A DNA stretch of 64,000 bases from Streptomyces pactum (GTDB lineage: Bacteria > Actinomycetota > Actinomycetes > Streptomycetales > Streptomycetaceae): contig NZ_CP019724.1 of the NCBI RefSeq assembly GCF_002005225.1, forward strand, positions 3,598,501 through 3,662,500, read 5' to 3'. Every line of letters starts with the position of its first letter. The first letter of the stretch is position 1. The notes beneath the pieces were generated by a model. The model was not told the origin of the DNA and searched no databases. It saw only the letters and a list, made by a program, of their open reading frames with translations. Made by a program: the position numbers and the translations under genes. This document shows positions 1 to 8,146 of this stretch, in pieces.

Positions 1-472
1 GGTGCTGATCGACGCGGACGGGCTGCGGCTGGCCGACGCCGCGGCGGTGCGGGGGCGTACGGCGCCGACGCTGATGACGCCGCACGCCGGGGAGGCGGCG
101 GCACTGCTCGGGGTGAGCCGGGAGGAGGTCGAGGGGGCACGGCTGGCCTCGGCGCGGGAGCTGGCGGCGCGGTACGGGGCGACGGTGCTGCTGAAGGGCT
201 CGACGACGGTGGTGGCCGGGGCGGAGGGAGGCCCGGTACGGGTCAACGCGACGGGGACGTCGTGGCTCGCCACGGCCGGGAGCGGGGACGTGCTGTCCGG
301 GCTGGCGGGGTCACTGCTGGCGGCGGGGCTGTCGGCGCGGGACGCGGGGAGCGCGGGGGCGTACCTGCACGGACTGGCGGGGCGGTTCGCGGCGGAGGGT
401 GCGCCGGTGGGGGCGCACGATGTCGCGGGGGCGATTCCGCGGGCGTGGCGGGATGTGGCTCGGGCGAGTTGA
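1..472 (+). CDS. nnr: NAD(P)H-hydrate dehydratase, C-terminal part (5' end outside window)
   Basis: The visible 156 residues are the end of a ribokinase-fold ADP/ATP-dependent NAD(P)H-hydrate dehydratase (CARKD, YjeF C-terminal domain), which repairs hydrated nicotinamide cofactors. Family signatures visible are TPHAGEAAALL, LLKGSTTVV for nucleotide binding, and the glycine-rich catalytic stretch AGSGDVLSGLAGSLLAAG with its GSGD anion hole and catalytic Asp. In Streptomyces this domain is usually fused behind an epimerase domain in one Nnr protein, but that half would lie to the left of the window. The frame is open to the window edge, so the GTG at position 2 is probably internal. The stop is TGA at 470-472. 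Confidence 0.85.
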   Translation, partial: VLIDADGLRLADAAAVRGRTAPTLMTPHAGEAAALLGVSREEVEGARLASARELAARYGATVLLKGSTTVVAGAEGGPVRVNATGTSWLATAGSGDVLSGLAGSLLAAGLSARDAGSAGAYLHGLAGRFAAEGAPVGAHDVAGAIPRAWRDVARAS

Positions 473-529
473 GCGGGGTGTTTCGTGGAGCGCCGGTTCC
501 GTAGGGCGCCGGGTCGTTACGGTGATCGC

Positions 530-991
530 ATGACACCTGAACCCGCCTCGGCGCCCACGGACCTCGCCGCGCTGCCCAGGGCCGAGTTCGCCTTCCCCGG
601 TCCCCTGCGCGACCAGCTCGTCGCGGCGATCCTCGACGGCTCCAAGACGTCGACGACCGGCCTCGTCGTCGACTACGAGCACGAGGGCGAGCCACTGCCG
701 GAAGCCGGGAGCCGCGAGGTGGTCGTCGACTCCCACGACCGTCCGGTCGCCGTCATCGAGGTGACCGACGTGCGCGTCGTTCCGCTGGCCGAGGTGGACC
801 TCGCCCACGCGGTGGACGAGGGCGAGGGGTACACGAGCGTGGCCGAGTGGCGGACGGGCCACGAACGGTTCTGGCACAGCGAGGAGATGCGCGCGGCCCT
901 GAACGACCCGGGCTTCACCGTGGACGACGCGACCCCGGCGGTCCTGCAACGCTTCCGCCTGGTCACCGTGGTGCACTCGGCCGACGGGTGA
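530..991 (+). CDS. ASCH domain protein
   Basis: A protein of 153 residues resembling ASCH-domain proteins, a PUA-like fold thought to bind RNA; some members hydrolyse N4-acetylcytidine. Visible family traits are the early DGSKTSTTGL stretch (the G-x-K-x-x-T type motif), a beta-rich core ending in VIEVTDVRVVPLAEV, and an acidic/aromatic helix EGYTSVAEWRTGHERFW. The ATG at 530 was preferred to a GTG at 485 because the extra 15 residues are arginine-rich and family-unlike. It is a single gene between nnr and a minus-strand block, with no obvious operon partner. The molecular substrate cannot be read from sequence. Confidence 0.75.
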   Translation: MTPEPASAPTDLAALPRAEFAFPGPLRDQLVAAILDGSKTSTTGLVVDYEHEGEPLPEAGSREVVVDSHDRPVAVIEVTDVRVVPLAEVDLAHAVDEGEGYTSVAEWRTGHERFWHSEEMRAALNDPGFTVDDATPAVLQRFRLVTVVHSADG

Positions 992-992
992 C

Positions 993-1192
993 TCACTCCG
1001 AGCCGCGCTCCCCATGCGGCTCGTCCGGCTCCCTCCACGTGTCTCGGGCCGGAGTGTCCTCCAGGCCCACTTCCAGCAGTTCCGACCAGTACTTGGCTGT
1101 GGGTTCGTCGAACGCTCGGTCCCCGCCTTGACGGGCGGCGTCATGCCCAACGCCTCGAAGATCGGCGCGAGGACCTCGCGACGAGACGTTCA
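993..1192 (-). pseudogene. Small gene with split coding signal, probably frameshifted
   Basis: An open frame starts with GTG overlapping the stop of the HATPase gene (GTGA overlap), so it reads as the second gene of that transcript. The last 37 codons (FDEPTAKYWSELLEVG onward) have strongly G/C third positions and look coding. In the middle (about 1111-1175) this frame has many A/T third positions, while the neighbouring frame reads EVLAPIFEALGMTPPVKAG with nearly perfect G/C third positions. One extra base followed by one missing base would join them into a single ~65-residue protein. I do not recognise the family. It may be a decayed gene or contain sequence errors. Confidence 0.4.
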
Positions 1193-1612
1193 CGCCGCCC
1201 GCGCGGCGGTGCCCAGTTCGCACCAGACGTACTTGCCCCGGTTGCCCTCCCTGGCCAGCGGCTGCCAGCCCCACACGTCGGCGCAGGCCCGCACCAGGGC
1301 CAGACCCCGCCCCTCCTCGGCGCCCAGGCCCCGTTCGAAGGGGAGCGGAGGCTCCGGCGGCGTCGGGTCCGCGTCCCACGCGCCGATCCGCAGCACGCCG
1401 TTGCCCGACCAGCGCACCCGCAGGGCGGCCGGCCCCTTGGTGTGCCGTACGGCGTTCGACACCAGCTCCGTGGCGAGCAGTTCCGCCACGTCGACCATGC
1501 CGATCAGGCCGTGCATCGTGAGGATGAGGCGGAGGGTACGGCGGCAGACGGTGACGGCGCGGGCGTCGTTCGGGATGTAGAGGGAGTACTCCCACGGGTC
1601 GGTTTCGGGCAT
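1190..1612 (-). CDS. HATPase_c_2 ATP-binding regulator (RsbW/anti-sigma-like), trio 1
   Basis: 140 residues forming a stand-alone GHKL ATPase domain of the RsbW/SpoIIAB type. The N box is visible as ATELVSNAVRHT, the G1 box as IGAWDADP and the G2 box as GRGLALVRACAD. There are no membrane or sensor segments. Such small ATPases are very abundant in Streptomyces, and many sit beside a DUF5753 helix-turn-helix gene and a DUF397 gene, as here. The start is ATG 1612, chosen for the GAGGAG ribosome site 7 bases upstream; a longer frame runs to 1705. It is divergent from the regulator at 1832. Its partner, perhaps a sigma or anti-anti-sigma factor, cannot be told from sequence. Confidence 0.85.
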   Translation of the reverse strand: MPETDPWEYSLYIPNDARAVTVCRRTLRLILTMHGLIGMVDVAELLATELVSNAVRHTKGPAALRVRWSGNGVLRIGAWDADPTPPEPPLPFERGLGAEEGRGLALVRACADVWGWQPLAREGNRGKYVWCELGTAARAA

Positions 1613-1831
1613 GCGGCAACTCCTCTTCGACAGGGGTGGTTGAAGGCAGCGGCCGGTGTCACTGCCGCGTCCGCCGCGCAGGGCGGAGCGGTGCACTTCC
1701 GGCACCCTGGGACCTCACACAGTGTGCGATGCGTCACTGACGGTAGGTCTAACGGATTAAGTCTCGCAAGCCGCTCGCGTAATCTGACTCCGAACGAGTC
1801 GCGCCTACAGGCGCATTGAGGGGAGCGATGG

Positions 1832-2683
1832 ATGGCACTGCGGCGCGAACCAACGGCACGCCAGATGCGCCTGGCAGTCGAGCTGCGCAGACTCCGCGAT
1901 TCCGCAGGGCTCGCGACCCGGGAGGCGGCGACGCTGCTCGGAGTGAGCTCCGCCCAGATCAGCCAGATCGAGATGGGCCTCGCCGGGGTCAGTGAGAAGC
2001 GTCTGCGCCGGCTCGCCGGCAACTACGCCTGCACGGACCAGGCACTCATCGACGCCTTGGTAGCCATGGCGACCGATCGAACGCGCGGCTGGTGGGAGGA
2101 GTACCGGGGATTGCTGCCCACGCCGTTCCTCGACCTCGCCGAACTGGAGCACCACGCCACGTTCCTACGGGAGGCCCAGTTCCTCTACATCCCCGGCCCT
2201 CTGCAGACGGAGGACTACGCCCGCGCCATCTACACCGACAGGATCCCCGAACTACCCGGTGAGGACTTGGAGTTGCGTGTCCGACACCGGATGCAGCGGA
2301 AAGTGATCCTCGACGGCGACAAGCCCACACCGTACGAAGCGATCATCCACGAGGCGGCACTGCGCATCCGGGTGGGCAACCGTGCCACCCTGCGAGCCCA
2401 ACTCGCCGACCTCCTCGAACGCTCCGGGTCAAAGAACATCACCGTGCGGGTCATCCCCTTCGATCTGGAGGGCTTCGGCGGATCCTGGACGCCGATGATG
2501 CTGGCTGGTGGTCTCGTGCCGAGACTCGACACAGCCGTTGGCGACACACCTCACACCGCAGTCCTCATCGATTCCGACGCACAGCTCAGCGTGCTCCGGA
2601 CACTCCTACATAGACTGGAAGCCGCATCGCTGGACCCAACGCGTTCGCGTGACTTCATCCACAGCCTGGCCAAGGAAGCGTGA
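1832..2683 (+). CDS. Helix-turn-helix regulator with DUF5753 domain (WhiJ-like), trio 1
   Basis: 283 residues. The N-terminus (about 10-65) is an XRE/Cro helix-turn-helix (LRDSAGLATREAATLLGVSS, AQISQIEMG). Residues ~95-280 are a DUF5753 domain with its hallmarks, namely an LYIPGPLQTEDYARAI segment and the VRHRMQRKVILD stretch. WhiJ-like proteins of this architecture are actinobacterial DNA-binding regulators of development and antibiotic production, usually working with a small DUF397 protein. The ATG at 1832 follows a GAGGGGAG ribosome site. The DUF397 gene starts 7 bases after its stop, and the HATPase gene lies divergently. The ligand of the DUF5753 domain is unknown. Confidence 0.88.
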   Translation: MALRREPTARQMRLAVELRRLRDSAGLATREAATLLGVSSAQISQIEMGLAGVSEKRLRRLAGNYACTDQALIDALVAMATDRTRGWWEEYRGLLPTPFLDLAELEHHATFLREAQFLYIPGPLQTEDYARAIYTDRIPELPGEDLELRVRHRMQRKVILDGDKPTPYEAIIHEAALRIRVGNRATLRAQLADLLERSGSKNITVRVIPFDLEGFGGSWTPMMLAGGLVPRLDTAVGDTPHTAVLIDSDAQLSVLRTLLHRLEAASLDPTRSRDFIHSLAKEA

Positions 2684-2690
2684 GCTCTCC

Positions 2691-2912
2691 GTGATCACCC
2701 CCGACAACTGGCGCAAGTCCTCCTACTCCGGCGCCGGTGACGGCAACTCCTGTGTGGAGATAGCCAGCTCCCCCGCCCACGTCGCCGTCCGCGACTCCAA
2801 GACTCCGGCCAGGGCCACCCTCACCTTCCCGGCCGGCGCCTTCGCCACCTTCATCGACGCCCTGAAGCCCGCTCACTCCACCGTCACCGACTTCGCCAGG
2901 TTCCGGGGCTGA
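2691..2912 (+). CDS. DUF397 small protein, trio 1
   Basis: 73 residues from a GTG start 7 bases after the regulator stop. It carries the DUF397 signature: NWRKSSYSG, then GDGNSCVEIA, then VAVRDSK, then an F-A-x-F-I tail. DUF397 proteins accompany WhiJ-type regulators, and in some studied cases modulate them directly. The family core ends near FIDALK. The last dozen residues here (HSTVTDFARFRG) are read from DNA that is antisense to the 3' end of glmS, a 40-bp tail-to-tail overlap, so the extension may simply result from loss of an earlier stop. Confidence 0.85.
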   Translation: MITPDNWRKSSYSGAGDGNSCVEIASSPAHVAVRDSKTPARATLTFPAGAFATFIDALKPAHSTVTDFARFRG

Positions 2913-4720
2913 TCCACCTCGTTGCCCCGGGCCGTCGCCAGCTCGCAGGCGAAGACCTGGAGCGGGACCGTCGCCACCAGCGGCTGGAGCAGCGTCGGGG
3001 TGGCCGGGACGCGTACGAGGTGGTCGGCGTAGGGGACGACCGCCTCGTCGCCCTCCTCGGCGATGACGACGGTGCGGGCGCCGCGCGCCCGGATCTCCTG
3101 GATGTTGGACACGATCTTGTCGTGGAGCACGGAGCGCCCGCGCGGGGACGGCACCACGACCACGACCGGCAGGTCCTCCTCGATCAGCGCGATCGGCCCG
3201 TGCTTCAGCTCGCCCGCCGCGAAGCCCTCGGCGTGCATGTACGCCAGCTCCTTGAGCTTGAGGGCGCCTTCGAGGGCGACCGGGTGGCCGACGTGCCGGC
3301 CCAGGAAGAGCACCGTGTCCTTGTGGGCGAGGGAGCGCGCCAGCTCCCGTACGGGCTCCATCGTCTCCAGGACCTGCTCGACCGCGCCGGAGATCCGGGA
3401 CAGGTCGCGCACGACGTCGCGGATCTCGTCGCCGTACTTCGTGCCGCGCACCTGGCCGAGGTAGAGGGCGACGAGGTAGCAGGCGACCAACTGGGTGAGG
3501 AAGGCCTTGGTGGAGGCGACGGCGACCTCGGGGCCGGCGTGCGTGTAGAGGACCGCGTCGGACTCGCGGGGGATCGTCGAGCCGTTGGTGTTGCAGATGG
3601 CGAGCACCTTCGCGCCCTGCTCGCGGGCGTGGCGCAGGGCCATGAGGGTGTCCATGGTCTCGCCGGACTGGGAGATCGCGACGACCAGGGTCTGCTGGTC
3701 GAGGATCGGGTCGCGGTAGCGGAACTCGCTGGCCAGCTCCACCTCGCAGGGAATCCGCGTCCAGTGCTCGATGGCGTACTTGGCGATCAGCCCGGCGTGG
3801 TAGGCCGTGCCGCACGCGACGACGACGACCTTGTCGACCTCCCGGAGCACCGCCGTGGGGATGCGCACCTCGTCCAGGCTCAGCGTCCCGGAGCCGTCGA
3901 CGCGGCCCAGCAGGGTGTCGGCGATCGCCTTCGGCTGCTCGGCGATCTCCTTGAGCATGAAGGAGGCGTAGCCGCCCTTCTCTGCGGCCGAGGCGTCCCA
4001 GTCGACGTGGTAGGAGCGGACGTCGGCCGGAGCGCCGTCGAAGCCGGTGACCGTGACGCCGCCCGGGCGCAGCTCGACGACCTGGTCCTGGCCCAGCTCG
4101 ACGGCGTCCCGGGTGTGGGCGATGAAGGCCGCCACGTCCGAGGCGAGGAAGGCCTCGCCCTCCCCCACGCCCACCACGAGCGGCGAGTTGCGGCGCGCGC
4201 CCACGACCACGTCCGGCGCGTCCGCGTGCACCGCGACCAGCGTGAACGCGCCCTCCAGGCGCCGGCACACCAGCCGCATCGCCTCGGCGAGGTCCGCGCA
4301 GGCGGAGAACTCCTCGGCGAGCAGGTGGGCGACGACCTCGGTGTCGGTCTCGGAGGTCAGCTCGTGGCCGCGCTCCGCCAGTTCGGCGCGCAGGGGAGCG
4401 AAGTTCTCGATGATGCCGTTGTGGACCACGGCCACCCGGCCCGCGTTGTCGAGGTGCGGGTGGGCGTTGGCGTCGGTCGGGCCGCCGTGTGTGGCCCAAC
4501 GGGTGTGGCCGATTCCGGTCACGGCGGCCGGCAGTGGCCGTTCGGCCAGTTCCTTGTCCAGGTTGACCAGTTTCCCGGCGCGCTTGGCGGTGGCGAGGCC
4601 GCCGTCCGCCAGTACGGCGACGCCCGCCGAGTCGTACCCCCGGTACTCGAGCCGCTTCAGCCCGGCCATCACGACGTCGAGCGCCGACTGAGATCCCACG
4701 TATCCCACGATTCCGCACAT
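2873..4720 (-). CDS. glmS: Glutamine-fructose-6-phosphate aminotransferase (isomerizing)
   Basis: 615 residues, the normal length. GlmS makes glucosamine-6-phosphate from fructose-6-phosphate and glutamine, the first step to UDP-GlcNAc for peptidoglycan. Cys2 after the initiator Met (MCGIVGYVG) is the nucleophile of the N-terminal Ntn glutaminase domain (1-~240). Two SIS sugar-isomerase domains follow, with SQSGETMDT and the C-terminal end NLAKSVTVE typical of the family. glmM, the next enzyme of the pathway, lies 3.4 kb away on the same strand. There is no clear ribosome-binding site, and a TAGGCT -10-like box sits 7 bases before the ATG, so the transcript may be leaderless. No glmS ribozyme is visible, as expected for actinobacteria. 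The paralogue number is unknown from this window. Confidence 0.95.
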   Translation of the reverse strand: MCGIVGYVGSQSALDVVMAGLKRLEYRGYDSAGVAVLADGGLATAKRAGKLVNLDKELAERPLPAAVTGIGHTRWATHGGPTDANAHPHLDNAGRVAVVHNGIIENFAPLRAELAERGHELTSETDTEVVAHLLAEEFSACADLAEAMRLVCRRLEGAFTLVAVHADAPDVVVGARRNSPLVVGVGEGEAFLASDVAAFIAHTRDAVELGQDQVVELRPGGVTVTGFDGAPADVRSYHVDWDASAAEKGGYASFMLKEIAEQPKAIADTLLGRVDGSGTLSLDEVRIPTAVLREVDKVVVVACGTAYHAGLIAKYAIEHWTRIPCEVELASEFRYRDPILDQQTLVVAISQSGETMDTLMALRHAREQGAKVLAICNTNGSTIPRESDAVLYTHAGPEVAVASTKAFLTQLVACYLVALYLGQVRGTKYGDEIRDVVRDLSRISGAVEQVLETMEPVRELARSLAHKDTVLFLGRHVGHPVALEGALKLKELAYMHAEGFAAGELKHGPIALIEEDLPVVVVVPSPRGRSVLHDKIVSNIQEIRARGARTVVIAEEGDEAVVPYADHLVRVPATPTLLQPLVATVPLQVFACELATARGNEVDQPRNLAKSVTVE

Positions 4721-4727
4721 GACGGGC

Positions 4728-4733
4728 AGCCTA
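4728..4733 (-). promoter_or_regulatory. Candidate -10 box (TAGGCT) for a leaderless glmS transcript
   Basis: TAGGCT on the minus strand ends 7 bases before the glmS ATG, which would place the transcription start at or next to the A of ATG. No Shine-Dalgarno sequence is present in the same stretch. The -35 region has no good hexamer at 17-18 bp, so this is a suggestion from spacing only. Confidence 0.4.
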
Positions 4734-4780
4734 CGATCAGATTCGGTCGTTAACCGGCCTTCCCGTGCCCGAAATCGGAA

Positions 4781-4814
4781 ATTCCCACCGGGGTACGAAC
4801 GTCCCGGTGGGAAT
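4781..4814 (-). terminator. Hairpin downstream of the lipoprotein gene
   Basis: A perfect 12-bp inverted repeat (ATTCCCACCGGG / CCCGGTGGGAAT) with a 10-nt loop lies just past the stop of the lipoprotein gene at 4839 and before glmS. There is only a weak T-rich tail, common for Streptomyces terminators. It would separate glmS from the upstream lipoprotein gene. Confidence 0.65.
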
Positions 4815-4838
4815 CTCAGGGGATCACGAACGGCGGAC

Positions 4839-5630
4839 TCAGCCGAGCTTGGCGAGCTGGGCGTCGCTGATCTCCGTGGGGAAGGGGAAGTCCTTGCCGG
4901 TGCCGGCGGCGGCCAGGTTCAGGACGGTGAAGGAGGCGACGGTGGAGCCCTTGCGGGTGACGACCACCTTGACCGGGAACTCGTCGCCGTCGTCGCCGAC
5001 CATCGTCAACGTCATCGCGACCGCCTCGTCGGCGCCGCCCGGCGCCTCGTTCTCGGCCACCTTGGCGATCCTGGCCGTCTCACCGACCGCGGTGAAGGTG
5101 AAGCCTCCGGCACACTTGCCCGCGGCCTCCTTCACGTCCTTGAGGACCGCCTCGGCTCCGCCGTCCTCGTAGGTGGCCAGCGTCACCAGGGCCTTGTCCA
5201 GGTCGAAGGCGGCACCGATGGACTCCTCGGTGACCTCGCCACCGGCCGGCTTCTTCGGGCCCTCGGTCCAGCTCCGCTTCGCGGTCGCCGCCGGCTCCCC
5301 CAGGGGGACGCCGGTCTCGGCGAGGGCGAGCGGCTCACAGGCCTTGTCGCCGCCCTTCACCTTGTCCTTGCTCACGTCGTCCGTCGCGGACGTCTTGGTG
5401 ACCTTGCCGTTGTCGACGTCCGCCTGCGCCAAGGCGGCCTTCTCCAGCTCGGCGGCGGTGAGCGCCTTGGCGGCCGCGGGGGCCGCCGAGCCGGTCGCAC
5501 CACCCTTGGCCTTGTCGTCGCCGGTCTTCCCGCCGTCGTCGTCGGACGAGCCGCCGCAGGCGGTGACGAGGAGGGTGAGGGCGGCGGCGGAGGCCGCGAG
5601 GGCGGTGCGGCGGACGGCGGTCTGTCTCAC
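4839..5630 (-). CDS. Secreted lipoprotein of unknown function
   Basis: 263 residues from a GTG start at 5630, chosen because it directly precedes the signal peptide (VRQTAVRRTALAAS). The lipobox LVTAC places the lipidated Cys at residue 25. After it comes an acidic low-complexity linker (GGSSDDDGGKTGDDKAKGG), then a soluble domain with repeated alternating strands and two further cysteines (DKACEPLAL, AGKCAGGF) that may form a disulfide outside the cell. No enzyme motif is visible. A longer frame reaches 5690, but those residues do not resemble a signal peptide. It is probably transcribed alone, with the hairpin at 4781-4814 as its terminator. Confidence 0.75.
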   Translation of the reverse strand: MRQTAVRRTALAASAAALTLLVTACGGSSDDDGGKTGDDKAKGGATGSAAPAAAKALTAAELEKAALAQADVDNGKVTKTSATDDVSKDKVKGGDKACEPLALAETGVPLGEPAATAKRSWTEGPKKPAGGEVTEESIGAAFDLDKALVTLATYEDGGAEAVLKDVKEAAGKCAGGFTFTAVGETARIAKVAENEAPGGADEAVAMTLTMVGDDGDEFPVKVVVTRKGSTVASFTVLNLAAAGTGKDFPFPTEISDAQLAKLG

Positions 5631-5825
5631 GTTGGACTCTCTCTTCCAGACGGCGGAGGCTCCGCACGTATGTGCGAGCACTGTATTCACAGCCGATTGA
5701 CAGATGATCAGCCTTGCGCCACCCGGTACCCGACCGTGACACCGACGTGATCATCAGCCGCCTGGAGCGGGCGGGCGTGACACAGCCCACCTGCCACCCC
5801 GTTCGAACTCCGTTAACAATGGACT

Positions 5826-6815
5826 GTGATCTCTCCGGTCCCCTCGATACCCCGGAGCGCCCACCGGCAGCGGCCGGAGGCGTCTCCCTACGTCGACCTC
5901 ACCCGCCCCGAGTGGAGCGCGCTGCGCGACAAGACGCCGCTGTCCCTCACCGCCGAGGAGGTCGAGAAGCTGCGCGGCCTCGGCGACGTCATCGACCTCG
6001 ACGAGGTGCGGGACATCTACCTCCCGCTGTCCCGGCTCCTCAACCTCTACGTCGGCGCCACCGACGGACTGCGCGGCGCGCTGAACACCTTCCTCGGTGA
6101 ACAGGGCTCGCAGTCCGGCACCCCCTTCGTCATAGGGGTCGCCGGGTCGGTCGCGGTCGGCAAGTCCACCGTCGCCCGGCTGCTCCAGGCACTGCTGTCC
6201 CGCTGGCCCGAGCACCCGCGCGTCGAGCTGGTCACCACCGACGGCTTCCTGCTGCCCACCAAGGAGCTCCAGACCCGCGGCCTGATGTCCCGCAAGGGCT
6301 TCCCCGAGTCGTACGACCGCCGGGCCCTGACCCGCTTCGTCGCCGACATCAAGGCGGGCAAGGGCGAGGTGACCGCCCCGGTCTACTCCCACCTCATCTA
6401 CGACATCGTCCCGGACCAGAAGCTCGTCGTGCGCCGCCCCGACATCCTGATCGTCGAGGGCCTCAACGTGCTCCAGCCCGCGCTGCCCGGCAAGGACGGC
6501 CGCACCAGGGTCGGTCTCGCCGACTACTTCGACTTCAGCGTGTACGTCGACGCCCGCACCGAGGACATCGAGCACTGGTACCTCAGCCGCTTCCGCAAGC
6601 TGCGCGAGACCGCGTTCCAGAACCCGTCCTCGTACTTCCGCAAGTACACCCAGGTGTCGGAGGAGGAGGCCCTCGACTACGCCCGCACCACCTGGCGCAC
6701 CATCAACAAGCCCAACCTGGTGGAGAACGTGGCCCCCACCCGGGGCCGGGCCACCCTGATCCTGCGCAAGGGGCCCGATCACAAGGTGCAGCGGCTGAGT
6801 CTGCGCAAGCTGTGA
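5826..6815 (+). CDS. coaA: Pantothenate kinase type I
   Basis: 329 residues, close to the usual size of the type I CoaA family. It phosphorylates pantothenate, the first and controlling step of coenzyme A synthesis. The P-loop [11 protein letters not shown] spans residues 104-114. Family blocks follow: [33 protein letters not shown], and a C-terminal [20 protein letters not shown]. The start is GTG 5826. No Shine-Dalgarno sequence precedes it, but a TAACAAT-like box ends about 5 bases upstream, so this message may also be leaderless. It is convergent with the gene at 6835-7437, with a shared hairpin between the stops. Confidence 0.94.
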   Translation: MISPVPSIPRSAHRQRPEASPYVDLTRPEWSALRDKTPLSLTAEEVEKLRGLGDVIDLDEVRDIYLPLSRLLNLYVGATDGLRGALNTFLGEQGSQSGTPFVIGVAGSVAVGKSTVARLLQALLSRWPEHPRVELVTTDGFLLPTKELQTRGLMSRKGFPESYDRRALTRFVADIKAGKGEVTAPVYSHLIYDIVPDQKLVVRRPDILIVEGLNVLQPALPGKDGRTRVGLADYFDFSVYVDARTEDIEHWYLSRFRKLRETAFQNPSSYFRKYTQVSEEEALDYARTTWRTINKPNLVENVAPTRGRATLILRKGPDHKVQRLSLRKL

Positions 6816-6819
6816 CGCC

Positions 6820-6836
6820 GACCGGCCGTGCCGGTC
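6820..6836. terminator. Short hairpin between convergent coaA and 6835-7437
   Basis: A 7-bp perfect inverted repeat GACCGGC/GCCGGTC with a 3-nt loop sits 5 bases after the coaA stop. It overlaps the last codons of the convergent gene, so it could act on either transcript. There is no T tract. Confidence 0.4.
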
Positions 6837-7437
6837 AGGGGGCGGGGCTGTAGGTGAGCTCCTTGACCGGGTCGGTGAAGGAGTCCTCCACCGCCTGCCG
6901 GTGCTCCGGGTCCGTCCCGGCCTCGCTCTCGGGGCGCGGGTGGGGCGTCTCGAGCGCCTCTCCGATCCTGGCGCCCACGCCCGATCCCGCCGACGGCGCC
7001 GATCCGCCGCCCGCGGTGGAGCCGCCCACCGCCGGCACGTCCGGCGTGGCCTCCCGCGCCGCGCCGCCGCCCTGCGCCTCCGCCTGCGCGGACGTCGCGC
7101 CGGAATCCGCGCGCACCGCCGCCGCCTGCCACTCCTGCGCCCGGGCCACGGCCTTCCGTACGGCCTCCCGGTAGGCCGCCGCCCGCCGTGCGTCCCAGAC
7201 CGCCAACTCCTGCGCGGCCGCCTGCCGGGCCACCGCCACGGCCGTCACCGAACGGCCCCCGTCCCACGGCAGAGTGGCGCCGGTCCCGGCTGCGGCCGTG
7301 CCGCCCATCCCCGCCCAGACGAGCGCCACCGACAGCGCCGTCCGAGCCCGCTCACGACTCCGGCACCTCACCAGAACCCCTCTCACCTCGGCCAATGCGC
7401 CCTGAACAGTAGTGCTCGCAGGTCTCATGGTGATCAC
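6835..7437 (-). CDS. Alanine-rich, probably exported protein of unknown function
   Basis: 200 residues starting at GTG 7437 (MITMRPAS; an in-frame ATG follows at 7428). A hydrophobic stretch ALSVALVWAGMGGTAAAGTGA at ~35-55 looks like an uncleaved or cleavable export signal. Residues ~65-105 form a charged Ala/Arg-rich helix (RRAAAYREAVRKAVARAQEW) with coiled-coil character, and the rest is a Gly/Ala/Ser-rich linker ending in DPVKELTYSPAP. No known domain is recognised. Codon use is typical of the neighbourhood, so it is likely a real lineage-specific gene. Confidence 0.6.
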   Translation of the reverse strand: MITMRPASTTVQGALAEVRGVLVRCRSRERARTALSVALVWAGMGGTAAAGTGATLPWDGGRSVTAVAVARQAAAQELAVWDARRAAAYREAVRKAVARAQEWQAAAVRADSGATSAQAEAQGGGAAREATPDVPAVGGSTAGGGSAPSAGSGVGARIGEALETPHPRPESEAGTDPEHRQAVEDSFTDPVKELTYSPAP

Positions 7438-7505
7438 GGACCGATGGCGCCCGGGACGCTCCTGCCGTCCCGGTCCACCGGACCCCGCACGGCTACGCTG
7501 CCGCC

Positions 7506-7964
7506 ATGCTGCACCTGCGCCTGATCACCCCGGCCGACCGGACCGACGAGGTGGTCCACCTGATCGGCCGGACGGTCGGCACCACCCACCTGGTCGTCCT
7601 GCCGGGGTGCGCACGCGATCCCGAGGGCGACGTCGTCATGTGCGACGTGGCCCGCGAGGCGGGTGACGAACTCATCAGCCGCCTGAGGGCATTGGGCATC
7701 GACCGCAGCGGCGCCATCACCGCCGAGAGCATCGACCTGTCGCTGTCCGAGCACGCCGACGAGGCGGAGTACGGCGGTTCGAACCCGACGGCACCGCCGC
7801 CGCGTGCTCTGAGCTTCGGCGACACCAAGCAGACGGTGGGCTCGGCGAGCAGCTCCTGCTGAACCTGGGGGGGCATCATCCTGGCCGGCCCTCTGACGCT
7901 GCTCGCCCAGAAGGCTCTGTGGGCGACTCAACGGGGGCGACTCAGAAAGCCGGAGGGCGCCTGA
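7506..7964 (+). pseudogene. DUF389 membrane protein remnant: internal deletion plus frameshift
   Basis: The first ~85 codons read like the N-terminus of the actinobacterial DUF389 (TIGR00341-like) membrane proteins: MLHLRLITPADRTDEVVHLI, VGTTHLVVLPG, DVVMCDVAREAGDELI, IDLSLSEHADEAE. The long multi-pass membrane core that should follow is missing. After a short linker the frame stops at 7862. In the next frame the sequence goes on as GEQLLLNLGGIILAG then PLTLLAQKALWATQ, which looks like the last transmembrane helix and C-terminus of the same family, to a TGA at 7962-7964. So this is one gene with its middle deleted and a shift in frame near 7840-7850. Without the core it cannot be a transporter. 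Confidence 0.72.
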
Positions 7965-8146
7965 CGGCACGTCACTGCGCAAGCGCCGGGCAGGGACGCC
8001 CCCGGGGCGCGGGGCTCCGCTGATATGCGGCTCCGCCGCGTGGGCGCGACCGGCCACGACGGCGCCGCGGCCCGCGACGACACAGGAGCCCCACCCCCCG
8101 GCCCGCGACGACACAGGAGCCCCACCCCCGGCCCGGCACCGCGGAA
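7965..8146. repeat. GC-rich intergenic repeat region with a 31-bp tandem duplication
   Basis: This gap between the DUF389 remnant and glmM holds two near-identical copies of a 30-bp unit at 8069-8098 and 8100-8129 (starting GGCCCGCGACGACACAGG and ending in a C run), period 31. Just before it (about 7999-8060) lies a GGGGCGCGGGG-containing stretch similar to the intergenic elements at 14141 and 14840. No promoter or gene is evident. Confidence 0.7.

Noticed and set aside
4721..4838. glmS ribozyme
   Set aside because: The gap is only 118 bp, has no conserved ribozyme core, and such ribozymes are known from Firmicutes, not actinobacteria.
7965..8146. CRISPR array from the repeated 31-bp units
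   Set aside because: There are only two adjacent copies with no spacers between them; this is a tandem duplication.
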